NCBI RefSeq assembly: GCF_001039355.2 | Contig: NW_019775725.1 | Coordinates: 133,985-165,624, forward strand | Length of the DNA stretch: 31,640 nucleotides | Direction: 5' to 3' | DNA from: Lingula anatina | Lineage: Eukaryota; Brachiopoda; Lingulata; Lingulida; Lingulidae | Shown: positions 1 to 11,509 of the stretch, piece after piece | Position numbering within the stretch: the stretch's first letter is position 1 | How the letters are laid out: the number at the start of each line of letters is the position of its first letter | Notes under the pieces: generated by a model | Database searches by the model: none | What the model was told of the DNA's origin: nothing | The model's input: only the letters and a program-made list of their open reading frames with translations | Made by a program: the position numbers and the translations under genes

Positions 1-746
1 AATATAGCACAAACGATGCTGATACAGTCTGAAAGAACCGTATCCGCAAGTTATAATGTTATCTCAAACTTACTATATCAAATCGACATTAATTAGAAGT
101 CCAAATAACATATCACCTGGCTCGGCCTCTACTTAACTATATGGATGAAAGACCTAATGTGTTGAGCTGGGCAACGGAAGGTAAGCTTGTGCGTTTCCAG
201 CTTTCCCTTAATTTTATTAAATTTTCAGTATAAAAATGCGAAATCAAATACTGTCCTCCTAAATATGAAGTATGTAGACAAAAACAACTCCATATGTGAC
301 CTGTTTAGTTTGGTAAATGGGCGGTTTTTGTGCGTCTATTGTGAACCATCAGACAAACGGTTGAATTTATACTCCTCTACACATACAATACATTACGTAG
401 GTATCGCTACATAAATTGAAGCTAAGAAATACAACAGTGTACATGTGTTAGTGCCTAAATTACGGAGGATAAGAGGAGGGTATCTTAGTTTGCGAAAGGG
501 GGAGAAGGCTCGATTAAAGAATTCCATGTTATAACATACGGGCACCTGAAATTCTAAATGTGTCTCCGTTTTCTGCGAATTAAAAAAATGCCAGGAATGA
601 AATGTGGAACAAATTGCGCCTTATTTATGTCCGAGCATTCATGTGAATACAACTATAGAACCAAAATCTGATAGCATAAATGTGGATAGGGATTCCAAGG
701 TATTTTCATTCCAGCTAACACGGAGGCAGTAGATGGCTGAAGTCTG
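1..746. other. Intergenic, no gene recognised
   Basis: AT-rich sequence upstream of the Ly6-type gene. Only short, compositionally unconvincing open frames occur here (longest about 75 codons, at 187-414), with no recognisable domain and no splice-linked partner. It may hold the promoter and 5' UTR of the gene that starts at 747, but no clear promoter motif was seen. Confidence 0.5.
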
Positions 747-2137
747 ATGTCGCCTCCATATACAGCACTCTGGACGCTGCTGGTGACATTAAACATTGTC
801 CTGGTGCAGTGTTTGAGGCTTCAGCACCTATTGCCTCAGTTTAAAGGCCATCAAGGTATGGCAAAACTTAGTCAGTCTGCGTATTGTGTAAACTTAATTA
901 TAAGGTCATCAGCGTCAGCGAACATATGTTTGCTTTTTAGACCTTCTAGGCAAAAAGAAAGCAATAAAAAATTTCAAATCAAAATACCTCTTCTTCGACA
1001 AAACTCCATATCGTCAAATTCAAATGGAATTTGTAAATTTTAGACGTTCAATAACTGGTTTTTAGAATCCGCTTTTGTGTACTGAGCATACCTATAAACC
1101 TTTGTCATTTAAGGGAAAACCAGAATCTTTCATTAAATGCTCTGCGTTCATTATTGATAAATCTTCGTTTTACAGTTCTTGTTTTCAATGCCTCGGCCTT
1201 AGGCGAGCATACGTCGGCTCTGGTACAGGTGATTTGTAGTTTTTTATTTTTATCTAGAGAAACTCAATTAAATATATTTAGATAATTCATCACTATTTAT
1301 TGTACTGCTACAAAATATATACTGCTACAAAATATATAAGCTATATGTTTTATATCATGTACTTATTAGAATCAGTGTAGTTCTCTATTTCCCTGCAAAG
1401 GACAAAGACAATAATTTATGTTTCTGCACATACTGTGGTATTGCTTTATCCAGTTAAGATGTCATGTCTGTGAGGCGAGGAAGGGAAGTGATCATTTTGA
1501 ACGGTGTAAAGCACGGCAGACTGGAGAGGGCGCGCCGTGCACAAGACAAGACTGTTGGGTAGGTTGGAAGTTCACGGACTTAAGAGACGTAAACGGGAAG
1601 AAAGAGTTTACTCCTTAATTTTTCTGAAACACGTCACAAACGCGGGATACAACAAGACTAAGGGGAATACCACGTAGCTAATTCATTTTTTTTTTTAATC
1701 GTAACCACCCACCCCTCTCTCCTCCAACACATATACACTTGCTCATTGCTGAATACTGTTTTATCAGGAATCTTTTTTCAACTTTTTCTATCTTCCAGAC
1801 GTTATTCTACACTAACAGCTCTGACGTCACATACGTGGCCCGCCAGTGTGGGCGTGGCACGCTGCACGTGAACGGTGGCGGTTGCACGGAGGCCAGGGTC
1901 GGCACGTGTCGGAAGACTTACGCCGGACAACAGTGCCTGAAGACATGCTGCAATACAAACGACTGCAACCACGACGCAGTAGCTCATGATATCGGCGCGA
2001 AGAATGAAGTTACAAATATTAAAATTATATTTGTGACAATTTTTGCTCACTTTTGTCTTTTAGCCATATTTACTCTTAATGCCGATGACACGGCTTGGAT
2101 ATCTACTCAATATAAACAATTCTATCTTGAAGATTGA
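747..2137 (+). CDS. Ly6/uPAR (three-finger fold) domain protein, four exons
   Basis: Predicted exons are 747-855, 1176-1228, 1454-1558 and 1799-2137, giving 201 residues. All junctions are GT/AG and phases agree (1, 0, 0). Residues 1-22 form a hydrophobic signal-peptide-like start. The Ly6 domain begins at LRCHVC (about residue 55) and ends with the family signature CCNTNDCN (139-146); 12 cysteines lie between and including these, joined across the exon 3/4 border (CTRQDCW then TLFYTNSSDV). Residues about 163-182 are a hydrophobic segment near the C-terminus. It could be a GPI-attachment signal, although about 19 residues follow it, so a single transmembrane helix is the alternative. Members of this superfamily are usually extracellular or surface-tethered modulators of receptors or channels; the partner here is unknown. 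Domain assignment is firm. The two 5' exons are less certain, being inferred from phase and splice sites. Confidence 0.75.
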
Positions 2138-2929
2138 AATTTACGTTATTGGACAGTAGGGCGTATTTACTAATATATGTATAGAATGCACCAGTAAACA
2201 CAATAATAAAAAGAACATTTAGCCGCCTTGCACTTTTATGCTTTCGTTAATATTCTGAGACATTAAAAAGGCAAGAAGAAAATAGCAATACTAATTACAA
2301 ATTTGGACTGAAAGCAGGCCGCACTGGGGTCTACAAATGTTGTGTTGGAACGAAAAACCCAGGCACTTTAGAATGCGCAGACGATTTCTTTCCCACACTT
2401 CCTGACAACGGTACACAAGGCGCGAGATCAATCCATTTTGCAAATAAAACGTCCACGGTAACGTTCAATTATTCAGAAGTTTTAGATTCAGTCCAGACAT
2501 ATTTGGCTGAAATTTGTACAATTACCTCCCAATGCATTTCATTAACTTTAAATATAGACCTTGCTTTTAACTACTGCAAAATGATGTAGACACTCTTTGC
2601 TGGATGTGTACTATTTCACTGTCAAAATGATAAAATAATGATTGATCTACGACTCTTTGGGCTTGTTTTCCTCCCAGGTAGCACATACCACCTGAATACA
2701 GCTTTTTTTATCAGATCATTCAAATCAAGAGTCATTAGTTTCAAACGTGTTAATTATTCAGGAAATTGCTTGATTGGATTAGCCATATTAGCGCTATTTT
2801 ATTAATAACCCCAGCGACGGCTCTGTACATTAAACGAGACTCACAAAGTTAAACAGCAAAAAGCATCCATTCCCAGGAACATTGGACGTGCAGTAAAAAA
2901 AGAAGATATTTTAAAGTGCTAAAAAAGTT
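2138..2929. other. Intergenic between Ly6 and homeobox genes
   Basis: Holds the 3' end of the Ly6-type gene and the 5' flank of the homeobox gene. A stretch from 2251 to about 2588 is open in the + frame for roughly 110 codons and contains several cysteines (for example YKCCVG near 2320), but has no ATG at its start and no convincing splice acceptor. I cannot assign it; it could be a missed exon or a gene remnant. Confidence 0.4.
2205..2210 (+). promoter_or_regulatory. Candidate polyadenylation signal AATAAA
   Basis: An AATAAA hexamer lies about 68 nt after the stop codon of the Ly6-type gene, in AT-rich sequence on the same strand. Position and sequence fit a 3'-end signal; no cleavage site can be shown from sequence alone. 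Confidence 0.45.
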
Positions 2930-4439
2930 ATGGCAAACACATCCTTGAAACTGAGTTTTGGAATAGATAGAATTTTGGGAACTGGACCGAGTCGCAGAAT
3001 TTACAATGAAACATCGTCAGCTGAAGAAAGCAATATAAGTGAAGAGAGAGAGGCGCATGAATGGAGAAGGACATATGATGATAATAAAGAGAGAAAAGTG
3101 AACCCTGACGTAACAGTATACCAGCAGACATCTAATGGAAGGGGAGAAGAGCTTTGTGAGATAACGAGTGTACAAGATAACGTGGAAGGTATGTGGATAT
3201 TCGACAACAATGTCTCATCACAGCCATTTTTTTCAATTAATTTTTGCTCAAAATTGAATGTTTATTTTTTTTCACTTTTAAATACTGTAAACTCCCTCAT
3301 ATAGCATAATATAGCATATAGCATAAAGGCATAGGAGTAATCACCCTTCACTGTAGATTTTTGTGGTTGAATACGACTTAATGTTGAAACACAAAATTAA
3401 TCCCTGTGGCATACAATTATTATGGAAGATTGTAGATTTCGTCCACGACCAAAATTAAAAGACAAATACATAAAAAATATTCTAAAACATATCAGAATAC
3501 AAAATCCGTTTAACAGAGTATTCTTCTTCAGTTATTCGTCCGCTGTGAAATCAGGAAAATACTTAAACGGCGCGTTTTTGTTTAACTGTAGGCACCAGAA
3601 TGCACGTGCCAGAAAGACCGTGTACCCGGCGCCTTCGGGTTCGCACCAACTTCACGCCGTATCAGCTGCGCGAGCTGGAGCGCACCTTTCAGGCAACACA
3701 CTATCCTGATATCTTCATGCGAGAGACGCTGGCTGTCAGGATGCATTTGGCGGAATCAAGAATACAGGTGCTAATGAAATAACGAGGCTCATCTTTAAAG
3801 TGAAAATTTAATATGGCAAAGTTATATGTATTCATAAATTGATTAAAATGTGTCCACGGAAATCATTCATATTAGAAAAAAATATAAATCATATCATTTA
3901 ACAAACATTTTACTTTTAATAAATTGATTTGCATTATAATTCCAACAATCTGATCTATCGCCGAGGGCTTTTTTACGTCCCTATGTGAGATATATTTCAG
4001 TGTTATTCCTACCAATGGATTAAAAGAAAGATCAATAAAGACTTTGCATTGAAAGGAGTGAGCAAACGAAGTGATAGCTAACGATAACAATTCTTTAAAG
4101 ACACAAATGCTCTCTTTTAGAAGTGATTTATTTCTTTTTACCTAATTTTTATATACTCAGGTGTGGTTTCAAAACAGACGCGCCAAATGGAGAAAATTTC
4201 AAAAGCTGAAGAAGATTGATTCCGAAGGCAAGGTGTCATTTAGATCAGAAGAAGAAAGACAGGCGCGGTCGCCGTTTCTGTCTGTCTTACCTCCAGTGCT
4301 GCCCCCTTTAGCCGCTACCATAAACTATCACTTGAAGGACTGTACCTCTAGTTTGGGGGAGCTGAGACAGAGGGCAAAGGAGCATGTTTTGGAGTTAAAC
4401 AGCATGACATGGATAGCGCCCAGATCAGGGCAGCAATAA
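2930..4439 (+). CDS. Paired-like (PRD-class) homeobox transcription factor with eh1 and OAR motifs
   Basis: Exons 2930-3188, 3592-3767 and 4161-4439 join in phases 1 and 0 to give 237 residues. Residues 10-17 (FGIDRILG) form an eh1-type octapeptide, the kind that recruits Groucho/TLE corepressors. The homeodomain is residues 100-159: RTNF at its N-arm, THYPDIF in helix 2, and [12 protein letters not shown] in helix 3. It has Q at position 50, so it is a nuclear DNA-binding protein of the Q50 paired-like type with a TAAT-core preference. The second intron falls between homeodomain positions 46 and 47, a position shared by many PRD-class genes. Residues about 207-223 ([17 protein letters not shown]) match the OAR motif. 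There is no paired domain. The homeodomain resembles UNCX (RTNF, FMRE, ESR) but the short length, eh1 placement and OAR resemble RAX/ISX types, so the family is unresolved. Confidence 0.9.
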
Positions 4440-4499
4440 ACTGTGAACACGTCCAAAATAATCGTCATAGCAAAGAACCACTATTATTTAATCTAAACA

Positions 4500-4516
4500 T
4501 TTGATTTGATTTGATT

Positions 4517-4564
<48 letters not shown>
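4500..4564. repeat. Compound microsatellite (GATTT)n/(GA)n
   Basis: About four TTGAT units are followed directly by a pure (GA) tract of about 43 bp, shortly after the stop codon of the homeobox gene. Seen directly. Confidence 0.95.
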
Positions 4565-4566
<2 letters not shown>

Positions 4567-5702
4567 TTGATAGAAAAGAACTGTGATGATCATTTAATGC
4601 AGACCTTCAACAGAACTTGAAGATATCAAGTTTCGTATTAATAAAAATTCATGATCGTATGTTGATGTTAAAAAATACGTTTTAACTAAAAAATAAATTA
4701 CCTCAGCTACCTGGGGTTGACTTACTCTATCATTTTAACGTCTGTTTTGGATACTTTTTTTACCATCTTTAGTGTTTATTAAGGAAAGCATATGCAAGTA
4801 TTTAGGCATGCTAATCCTTCATATTGTTAAATCAAATGGTGATATACGTGGCGGAAATCACGATTATTCGCATATTTGACGCAGAAAAAAAATCATAAAC
4901 AAGAACAGATGTTCGTCCTAACAAAAACGTCAACAACGAGTGCGCTTTCGGCCTCTTGCAAAGCAGAATGAAAAAAAAATTATCAAAATAAGAAAACCAA
5001 TCCTCCACCCAACCCGAAGGAAGGGGACATTTTGTTTGCTGCACGACATTTGCTTTCTCGTGAATAGAATGACCTTCCTTTCTCAATATTGTGAACGCCG
5101 GGTGAGATATTTATGGGCAACCCGTCTTCACAAAGAAACACTGCCTATTGCCACATTAACCTTGCTTTAGCCCTGCACGTAATACTGTTTACCAAGGGGA
5201 GAATACCCACTGTTTATAAATAATACTCATAATCATAATCTTACAAAAGAAAAGTGGGGCTAACATATCTTGTAGAATTGAACTATGGTCCATTGAAATG
5301 GCGGTGATTGTTTAATTGACTCAGATGTTGTTCGGCAGAAAGTTATTGAAGTGTAAACACCGTGGGAGTGCAGTGCATTCTGGTTAGGTATCACTTAGCT
5401 ACTGCGGCCTCCTGCGTCACCCTTAATGAAGAGAACTCGAGATAGACACGGGCTTTTTACATACTAACAGTCACCCAATACTTTATACGTGTAACTATGC
5501 CCTTCGCGGTGAATTGGAAGGTTTAGGGTGACATTCTGTTCCACATAACGCGGTTTAATGTTCAGCAGTGCGTCTCAACAGGTTACCAAGTAGTCAAAAC
5601 TGTACATTATTTATGTAGGAGAGGGACGGACGGGACTCTATAGAATGAACCCGTCAGTGTTCTGGGTAAGAAAAAGACGACGGTGAGGATAAATTGTGTA
5701 TC
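4565..5702. other. Intergenic, 5' flank of the 300-residue gene
   Basis: No gene recognised. Frames of 76-84 codons at 4832-5170 on both strands lack domain signals. From 5257 rightward the sequence is shared with the second copy (12461 onward), including all of the presumed promoter and 5' UTR of the gene at 5703. A 13-codon upstream frame lies at 5645-5686. Confidence 0.5.
5645..5686 (+). promoter_or_regulatory. Short upstream open frame in the 5' leader
   Basis: A 13-codon frame (MNPSVFWVRKRRR then stop) begins 58 nt before the main ATG. The second copy has the same peptide with two silent differences (AAC/AAT and AGA/AGG). It could be a translated uORF. The GTAAGA inside it could instead be a splice donor of a 5' UTR exon. 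Role not shown. Confidence 0.3.
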
Positions 5703-6605
5703 ATGGAGCCTACGAATGAAGGAGAACAGTTCACGGGGGCCCTGGCCATCAGCACGGACAAGGACATGAACAGCCCGCGTTCCTTACGAATCCAGCACTA
5801 TCTCAGCGTCCGTCATGCCCTGCCCAAGACCAAGATCCACCGGGCGATACTGTCCGATAACGCTGGCCAGGACAGGCGTCTGGACATGACCGTCTCCCAC
5901 CTGTCCAGCACGCAGAAACGAAACAGATTCTTTCACGAACAAAACATTCGCACGTTTCTGAACAGGCAGAAGAGAAAACAAAATAAATGGAGGAGGGAGG
6001 ACAACGTGCGTGTGGCGTCAATGAATTTACCCACGTACACGTACAGTGAAGCCAAGGAACGCCCGCGCGGGATGGAGACAGTATACCATAACCCCCGGTA
6101 CTCCTCCACCAGTGACCACGGCAAAATCCACGTCCCCCTCAGCCCCAGGGTTCAGCTCCCTAGGGAACGCACGGAGATAGTGCTGTACCGCGATAAAACT
6201 GTTGTCACAAAATTCCCCACGGTGGTCGACCTCGATCCAAAGACGATGGAGCGATACGAGAAATATCGCGGAAAGGATTACCTAGTGCGTGGGGTGCCAG
6301 CGCAGGACGAACGCTTTGGGAAACTGGCTACCTCCCTTGAAACGCTGCCGGTACAGGAGGATCTTACACTCAAAGCTATTCAGTTCCAGACTCAAACCAC
6401 GCGGGGCGGTGTCTCCAGACATGGTAAAATACCCGCAAACTGGGCCCCACAGAGGAGTGTCACCGAGCCACAGATAAAAGTCATGATGCCGAGCATGGCG
6501 AGACATCAGAGGTCTAACAGCAGCAGACTCAGCTATAACTCGGGGTCCACTCATTCTAAAATAGAGTTTACATCGGAGACAAGAGAACTATCGAGGAAAC
6601 AGTGA
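5703..6605 (+). CDS. Uncharacterised 300-residue basic protein, single exon (left copy)
   Basis: An uninterrupted 300-codon frame. I chose the ATG at 5703 (TATCATGG context) because it is shared with the second copy; the frame extends upstream only to non-ATG codons. I do not recognise the family. The protein is hydrophilic, with no signal peptide or membrane segment. A strongly basic stretch lies at residues 82-99 (includes RQKRKQNKWRR). The segment 150-215 mixes charged residues with short beta-prone runs (TEIVLYRDKTVVTKFPTVVD), and the tail after 260 is Ser/Arg-rich and probably disordered. A nuclear or cytoskeletal role is possible but only a guess. The gene is convergent with DNAJC13. 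It differs from the second copy at about eleven sites, only one of which changes the protein (V253I). That argues for a real, constrained coding gene. An AATAAA lies at 7109. Confidence 0.8.
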   Translation: MEPTNEGEQFTGALAISTDKDMNSPRSLRIQHYLSVRHALPKTKIHRAILSDNAGQDRRLDMTVSHLSSTQKRNRFFHEQNIRTFLNRQKRKQNKWRREDNVRVASMNLPTYTYSEAKERPRGMETVYHNPRYSSTSDHGKIHVPLSPRVQLPRERTEIVLYRDKTVVTKFPTVVDLDPKTMERYEKYRGKDYLVRGVPAQDERFGKLATSLETLPVQEDLTLKAIQFQTQTTRGGVSRHGKIPANWAPQRSVTEPQIKVMMPSMARHQRSNSSRLSYNSGSTHSKIEFTSETRELSRKQ

Positions 6606-9239
6606 CCGGTGTGAAAACAGTTGTACTAGTAACTTAGTCCTGTTAGCGTAAGATGTCTGGCGTATCTTCAGTATCGTAACCAGGTTTTGTTATATTGGTA
6701 TCTATTCTATAACATTAAGATTTATGACATATTTAAATTTGTCGAAAACAAATGATCTTTGACGCAAATGTGGTCTATTTTGAATGCTGACGCCAAACTA
6801 ATCTTGTAAATGATATTTCTCTAATGTTAAGACATACAATCATGAATGAAATACGGGTAAAAATCTAGTCAAAAGTAAAATTGTTTATATTATTGTTAGA
6901 GTTTAGAAATATTTGCTCTCTGTATTCAAAATGGGATATCGTTGTTTGCTACTTATATATGTGTGTATCGATTGATCTTAATATAATGTAATTAATAGGG
7001 GCCTCACAAGGATGTATGATGTAATTGACATCTAATTTGTTTGATCAACTAGCTGTTATTAATTACATGAAAAGAAAACTTGATTAAGTGAAACAATAGT
7101 ACTTCAAAAATAAAATTCGATCGCCTTGTATCCCTATCAATACTTTCCAAATACGATTCTGATTTAATGTTGATATTGAATATGAATGGACAATTGTTTG
7201 TTTTAACATTTATAGAAGCAAGTTGATTAAACTAAAACAAGAGTTAACTATCTAAAGTCGCGTTCACATTCTCTTCCCGACAGGCTGCCTAAAGCCTAGA
7301 TTACATTCTTGCCGTGTATGAAATCGTGTATGATTTCCGTAAAATTTTCTATTCGACATCGTAGTTAGCTTCGGGCTACGTTGATTACGTTTACATTACG
7401 TGTGGGTGCCGTGTCACTCCTACAACACGAACCTGAAGTCACGTGACGAAAATTGGTTTTTCGGTTGAAAAGTGATCGTGCGGAGCCCTTTATCAGTCTC
7501 GTTACTGTTGCCGTTAGCCTTCCGTGCGGCTACCTTGAAGATCGATACGTTATTGATGCAGCCACCTACGATTTTAACCCACATGGTCAGAATAAGGAAA
7601 AGCAATTTTAAACTCGTGCAAGTGAATAACACTAAATTTTTAACATCTTTATTTTTGCTATGCCTCTTAAAAATCACCAAAAGTGCTGAACCACCCCCCC
7701 CCCATAAATCCGCCATTGAAATGTGAATATGAAAAGACAAATATAACAATTGTGTTTTCTTAATAAATTCGATATTTTATTTAATGGTAACATGATATTC
7801 CACTGATCCTTACAATATTTACATTAACAAGTGATTTCATAATCTCTGTACAATTTTTCACAATGTTCAGGAACTGACTTTCTTCAAAAATAGATCGTTA
7901 TGATAAGCCTAAGTAACACTTCTCGTTAATCTTCCATCAATCCACACAGCTTTCCTTTTACTATATTAAAGATAAAGACAAAATTATGCGCATGTATTAA
8001 CTAACACAGTACAGAATTAAAGAATCAATATTAAAATGCAGATCAGTCGCTTTTTTTTCAATGTCGCACAATCTACTTATCACTTACGAGTAGCACCATG
8101 TGGATTCAATTTAAAGCAGGCGCATTTTCAATAAAATCTTGCTTCAACTTAAAAAATGTTCTTTTCTTTATGTGCACCATCTAAAATTAATTTGTTATCC
8201 TTCATTATTCTTATTTAATAAATACATACAAAGTAGTTGCACATTTTTGAAACTACATTTATAAAACATAGCGATGTTGTAACTTCCATACAGATATCAC
8301 TGTTGTCCCAGTTTGAATCGTGCTTTATATCTTTTGTCAACAGAGCACTTAATACTAGCAGTTGAACTTGGTAAATAAAGAAATTCATCACCAATTATCT
8401 CGAGAAATAAAAATAAAAAACATTCAATTTAGAGTATTTTCTACCCTTGTGGACAAAATATAAAAATCAGAAAAGTATTATTGTTTGAAGCATCCGTACG
8501 ATTATTATCTTATTCTTGCCATCTGTTTTTGTCTATTATCTTCTATAACATTAATGAAACATTCACTGGTCCTACAAGGTCCTTCACATATTTTAATCCT
8601 CTTTGGATTTATGATCTATGTGCCACTCTTACAGGCAGTTTACATTAATAATGGCAGACACCCCCTCCACTCATCTTTGATCCTTCATTTTTATTTTACG
8701 TAAAATGTTACACTGCAGCTTGTAATGTAATATTCAAACACCACTGAGCCAAGCCATTTAACCCGTCTTTTGCTGTGAAGGGGAGAGGGGAGCTCTTGTT
8801 TAGATTGAACAGCTTGAAACACAAGTCTGTCAGTGCATAATTAAATATCCATATATTTTCATGACATTTTGGCCTGCTAGTATGACTGCACTACTTTCCT
8901 TCTGATTTGGTGTTAAAAGAGACAACACTGATCTCTGGGGTTTATAGCTGTCTGGAATATATAGGAATCTGGTTTTTACATGTAATAAAAAGAAAAAAAT
9001 ATAAATCAATCATCTGGTGAGGAAAGCAATCTTCAAATTCCTTTCCATTCCTTTTACAGTGAACATCCTTTAGAAAGACAAGAACCTCCTGCCCATGTTC
9101 TCATTTCCTAGAAAACTTATCATGAAATTATAACAGGCGAGCGTTCCTTTGCCTGCAGTTCATTCTTGGTGATCCCTGGTATAACACTGCATTGCTGATA
9201 TTTGGTGCTAATCTCAGAGCTTTTATTAGTCCTTAAGGG
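6606..9239. other. Convergent 3' region between the 300-residue gene and DNAJC13 (left copy)
   Basis: Contains the 3' UTR of the + gene and, from the other side, the 3' UTR of DNAJC13. No additional gene was recognised; frames at 7420-7749 and 8485-8703 are not preserved as proteins in the second copy or lack domain signals. A C-run near 7685 differs in length between the copies. Confidence 0.5.
7109..7114 (+). promoter_or_regulatory. Candidate polyadenylation signal AATAAA (left copy)
   Basis: A hexamer about 500 nt downstream of the stop at 6605, conserved in the second copy at 14656-14661. It is a plausible 3' end for the 300-residue gene but other AT-rich hexamers are nearby. Confidence 0.3.
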
Positions 9240-11454
9240 TTAATGGTCCTGAGGGAAGACTGGGGGTGGGGCACTGGGCATATTAGAGGAGGTGCCAGCA
9301 GTCAGGTAGCCAGCAACACCAGGTCCTAAAATATAACAAAGTATCAATAATATGTATTACTGAGTTGAATATGTTATAATATGTTATAATATATTTTAAA
9401 TTTTTAATTTATTTTATCATGACAAGCAGTTTGATAAAATAAATACATAATTATAAATTAATGCATTTAAAATGACTGCCTGGTAATAATCTAGTGACAG
9501 ACACTGCAAATTCAGAAACAGATTTTAAATAATCATGCATTTAAAATATCAGTGAGTGTCAACACTTTATCAAATATACAGGGCATGTTCAGTGTGGCTG
9601 TATCCTCCACCTACCTGTTAGATATCCTGCCACCTTGTTGTCTGAGATGAACAGATCATGTTTCTGATCCTTGTATTCCTTCCACACAGAAGACTCACTT
9701 AGTATGGTGGTAACCTGAAAGAATAAATAATACAGTTTGCATGTGAAGTGTAACAGTTTGTAAGATTCCCTTTGTTTATAATTTTCATCCAGCTTAATAA
9801 CTTATGGATCGATAACCAAGGTTAAGAAAGAAAAATTGAAAAAAAAGTTAAACAGCAACAATAATGGAAAAATGTTCACTAGTTTAATACTAAGTCAATG
9901 ACAACTACCAGCTTGGTAGTTGGATAATTAACAAACACAACTTCCAACAGACTGATGTGAGTAGATGTTACAATAATATACTGTAACAATAATATATTTC
10001 ATAAACATGTTCATCTGTTCCAACTTACTGCTTCTCCATGGGCCAAACTATTCTGCATGGCTTTCAGTGCTTTCACAATCTGAGCTTTAATGGCTGCTGG
10101 GTTCTCTGCATTTTCAAGTCCAGTCTCTAAAAATCTGAGTAAAAATTGCACCATCTCTGTTTTGAGAGCCTGCTGGACAAGCTCGTCCTCCCCTAGTGAG
10201 AACATCTTGTTGAGGGCCTCACATGCTGTGCCCACTGCATCCTTCCTGATCTTCATAGCAATCTTCATTGGTCCTATACACTCCACCTGGGCCATGGCAC
10301 GTATACAGATCTGGCAATAAAGAAACAGAACTTTATAAACAATTCTGACTTATGAATTTCTATGTTGGCAATGAAAGTTCAGTTCAAACCATTAAACAAA
10401 TTGGAAAGCGGTGTCCAACAGACAAAAGTTAATGAGAAAATATAAGACAACTCTTTTGAAAGTATACATAATGTAAATAAATGTTCTTTTTGTTTTTGGA
10501 AACAACATCTTGTCCTTACATCACTCTCTGCCAGCTGTCGTACTATTTGTACAGCAGAGAAGGGAATGGCTGTGTTCTTGGAACTCATGTACTGGAATAT
10601 CTTGGGGATGTGTCCTAGCTGTGGCACCTGGTCCACCATGGCCGTCTGAGCCTGGCAGAACAACACCAGGGCAGACGTCACCATCTCCAACATGTCTCCC
10701 TGGAAATAAAATGGGGAAATCTTGTACGAAATTGTAACAAAAATTGTATCAAATTGAGAAAATTTGTAAGAGACATTCATGACTAAGTTCTATTTACAAT
10801 AAAATGTTGTATTTTTTTTTTAGTACATAATTGAAGAAAAGAATCTGCAATGTTTAGAACAATGGTGCCTGGCTACAAGACACGGAAGGTCAGATCATAA
10901 TGTGAAATCTTTATGGAGGGAGTATCACTTCAGTGTCCATACTATAACTTACATTAGGAGACTGTGATCCACACAACTGCCCCCACTTCTCCAACAACTC
11001 TGTGAGGAATTCTTTAGGTTTTCTGAGAACCCAGGCCGGGTTGGCGACAAACAGCCTCAGGTACACTCCTGCCACCACCACCTCTCCCTCTACATCAGAC
11101 CCTGTCACATCAAACTCCTGGGGTAGCTTCCATTTGGCTGTTGGGTTGTCTTTTTGCTCACTGTAAAATCTGGAGGAGAATGGAAATGGAAACCATGTAC
11201 AGTATGGCATTCACTATTAAAATGAATATCAGAAATTAGAATTAATAAATGTCTATTTCCATAAATATTCCATTAAAATAAGCAAAAGTGTCAACACTTG
11301 TATTGCTATTGAAATTCCATAATACTAATGGCAAGGAAACTAAAATTTGTATGCTGCTATATTTAACCCTTAATTACAGTGAATTACACTGTGCCATTGT
11401 GTATCTATTATTTATTATAACTTGGTTTTCTTGTGTATTGTGAATTTAAAACAA

Positions 11455-11509
<55 letters not shown>

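Noticed and set aside
3001-3210. 69-codon minus frame opposite homeobox exon 1
   Set aside because: Shadow of the first coding exon, which is supported by its eh1 motif and phase-compatible splicing.
3872-4090. 72-codon minus frame inside the homeobox gene
   Set aside because: Lies in an AT-rich intron with no domain or splice partner.
5784-6554. Several minus-strand frames of 63-90 codons across the 300-residue gene (and equivalents in the second copy)
   Set aside because: They lie wholly inside the + strand gene; the silent-site pattern of differences between copies supports the + frame only.
7420-7749. Overlapping frames of 109 (-) and 84 (+) codons
   Set aside because: The equivalent frame in the right copy is shortened and altered by indels in C-runs, so neither is conserved as a protein.
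10090-10320. 76-codon + frame (and its equivalent at 17659-17889)
   Set aside because: Antisense shadow of the DNAJC13 exon encoding [15 protein letters not shown]; no independent support.
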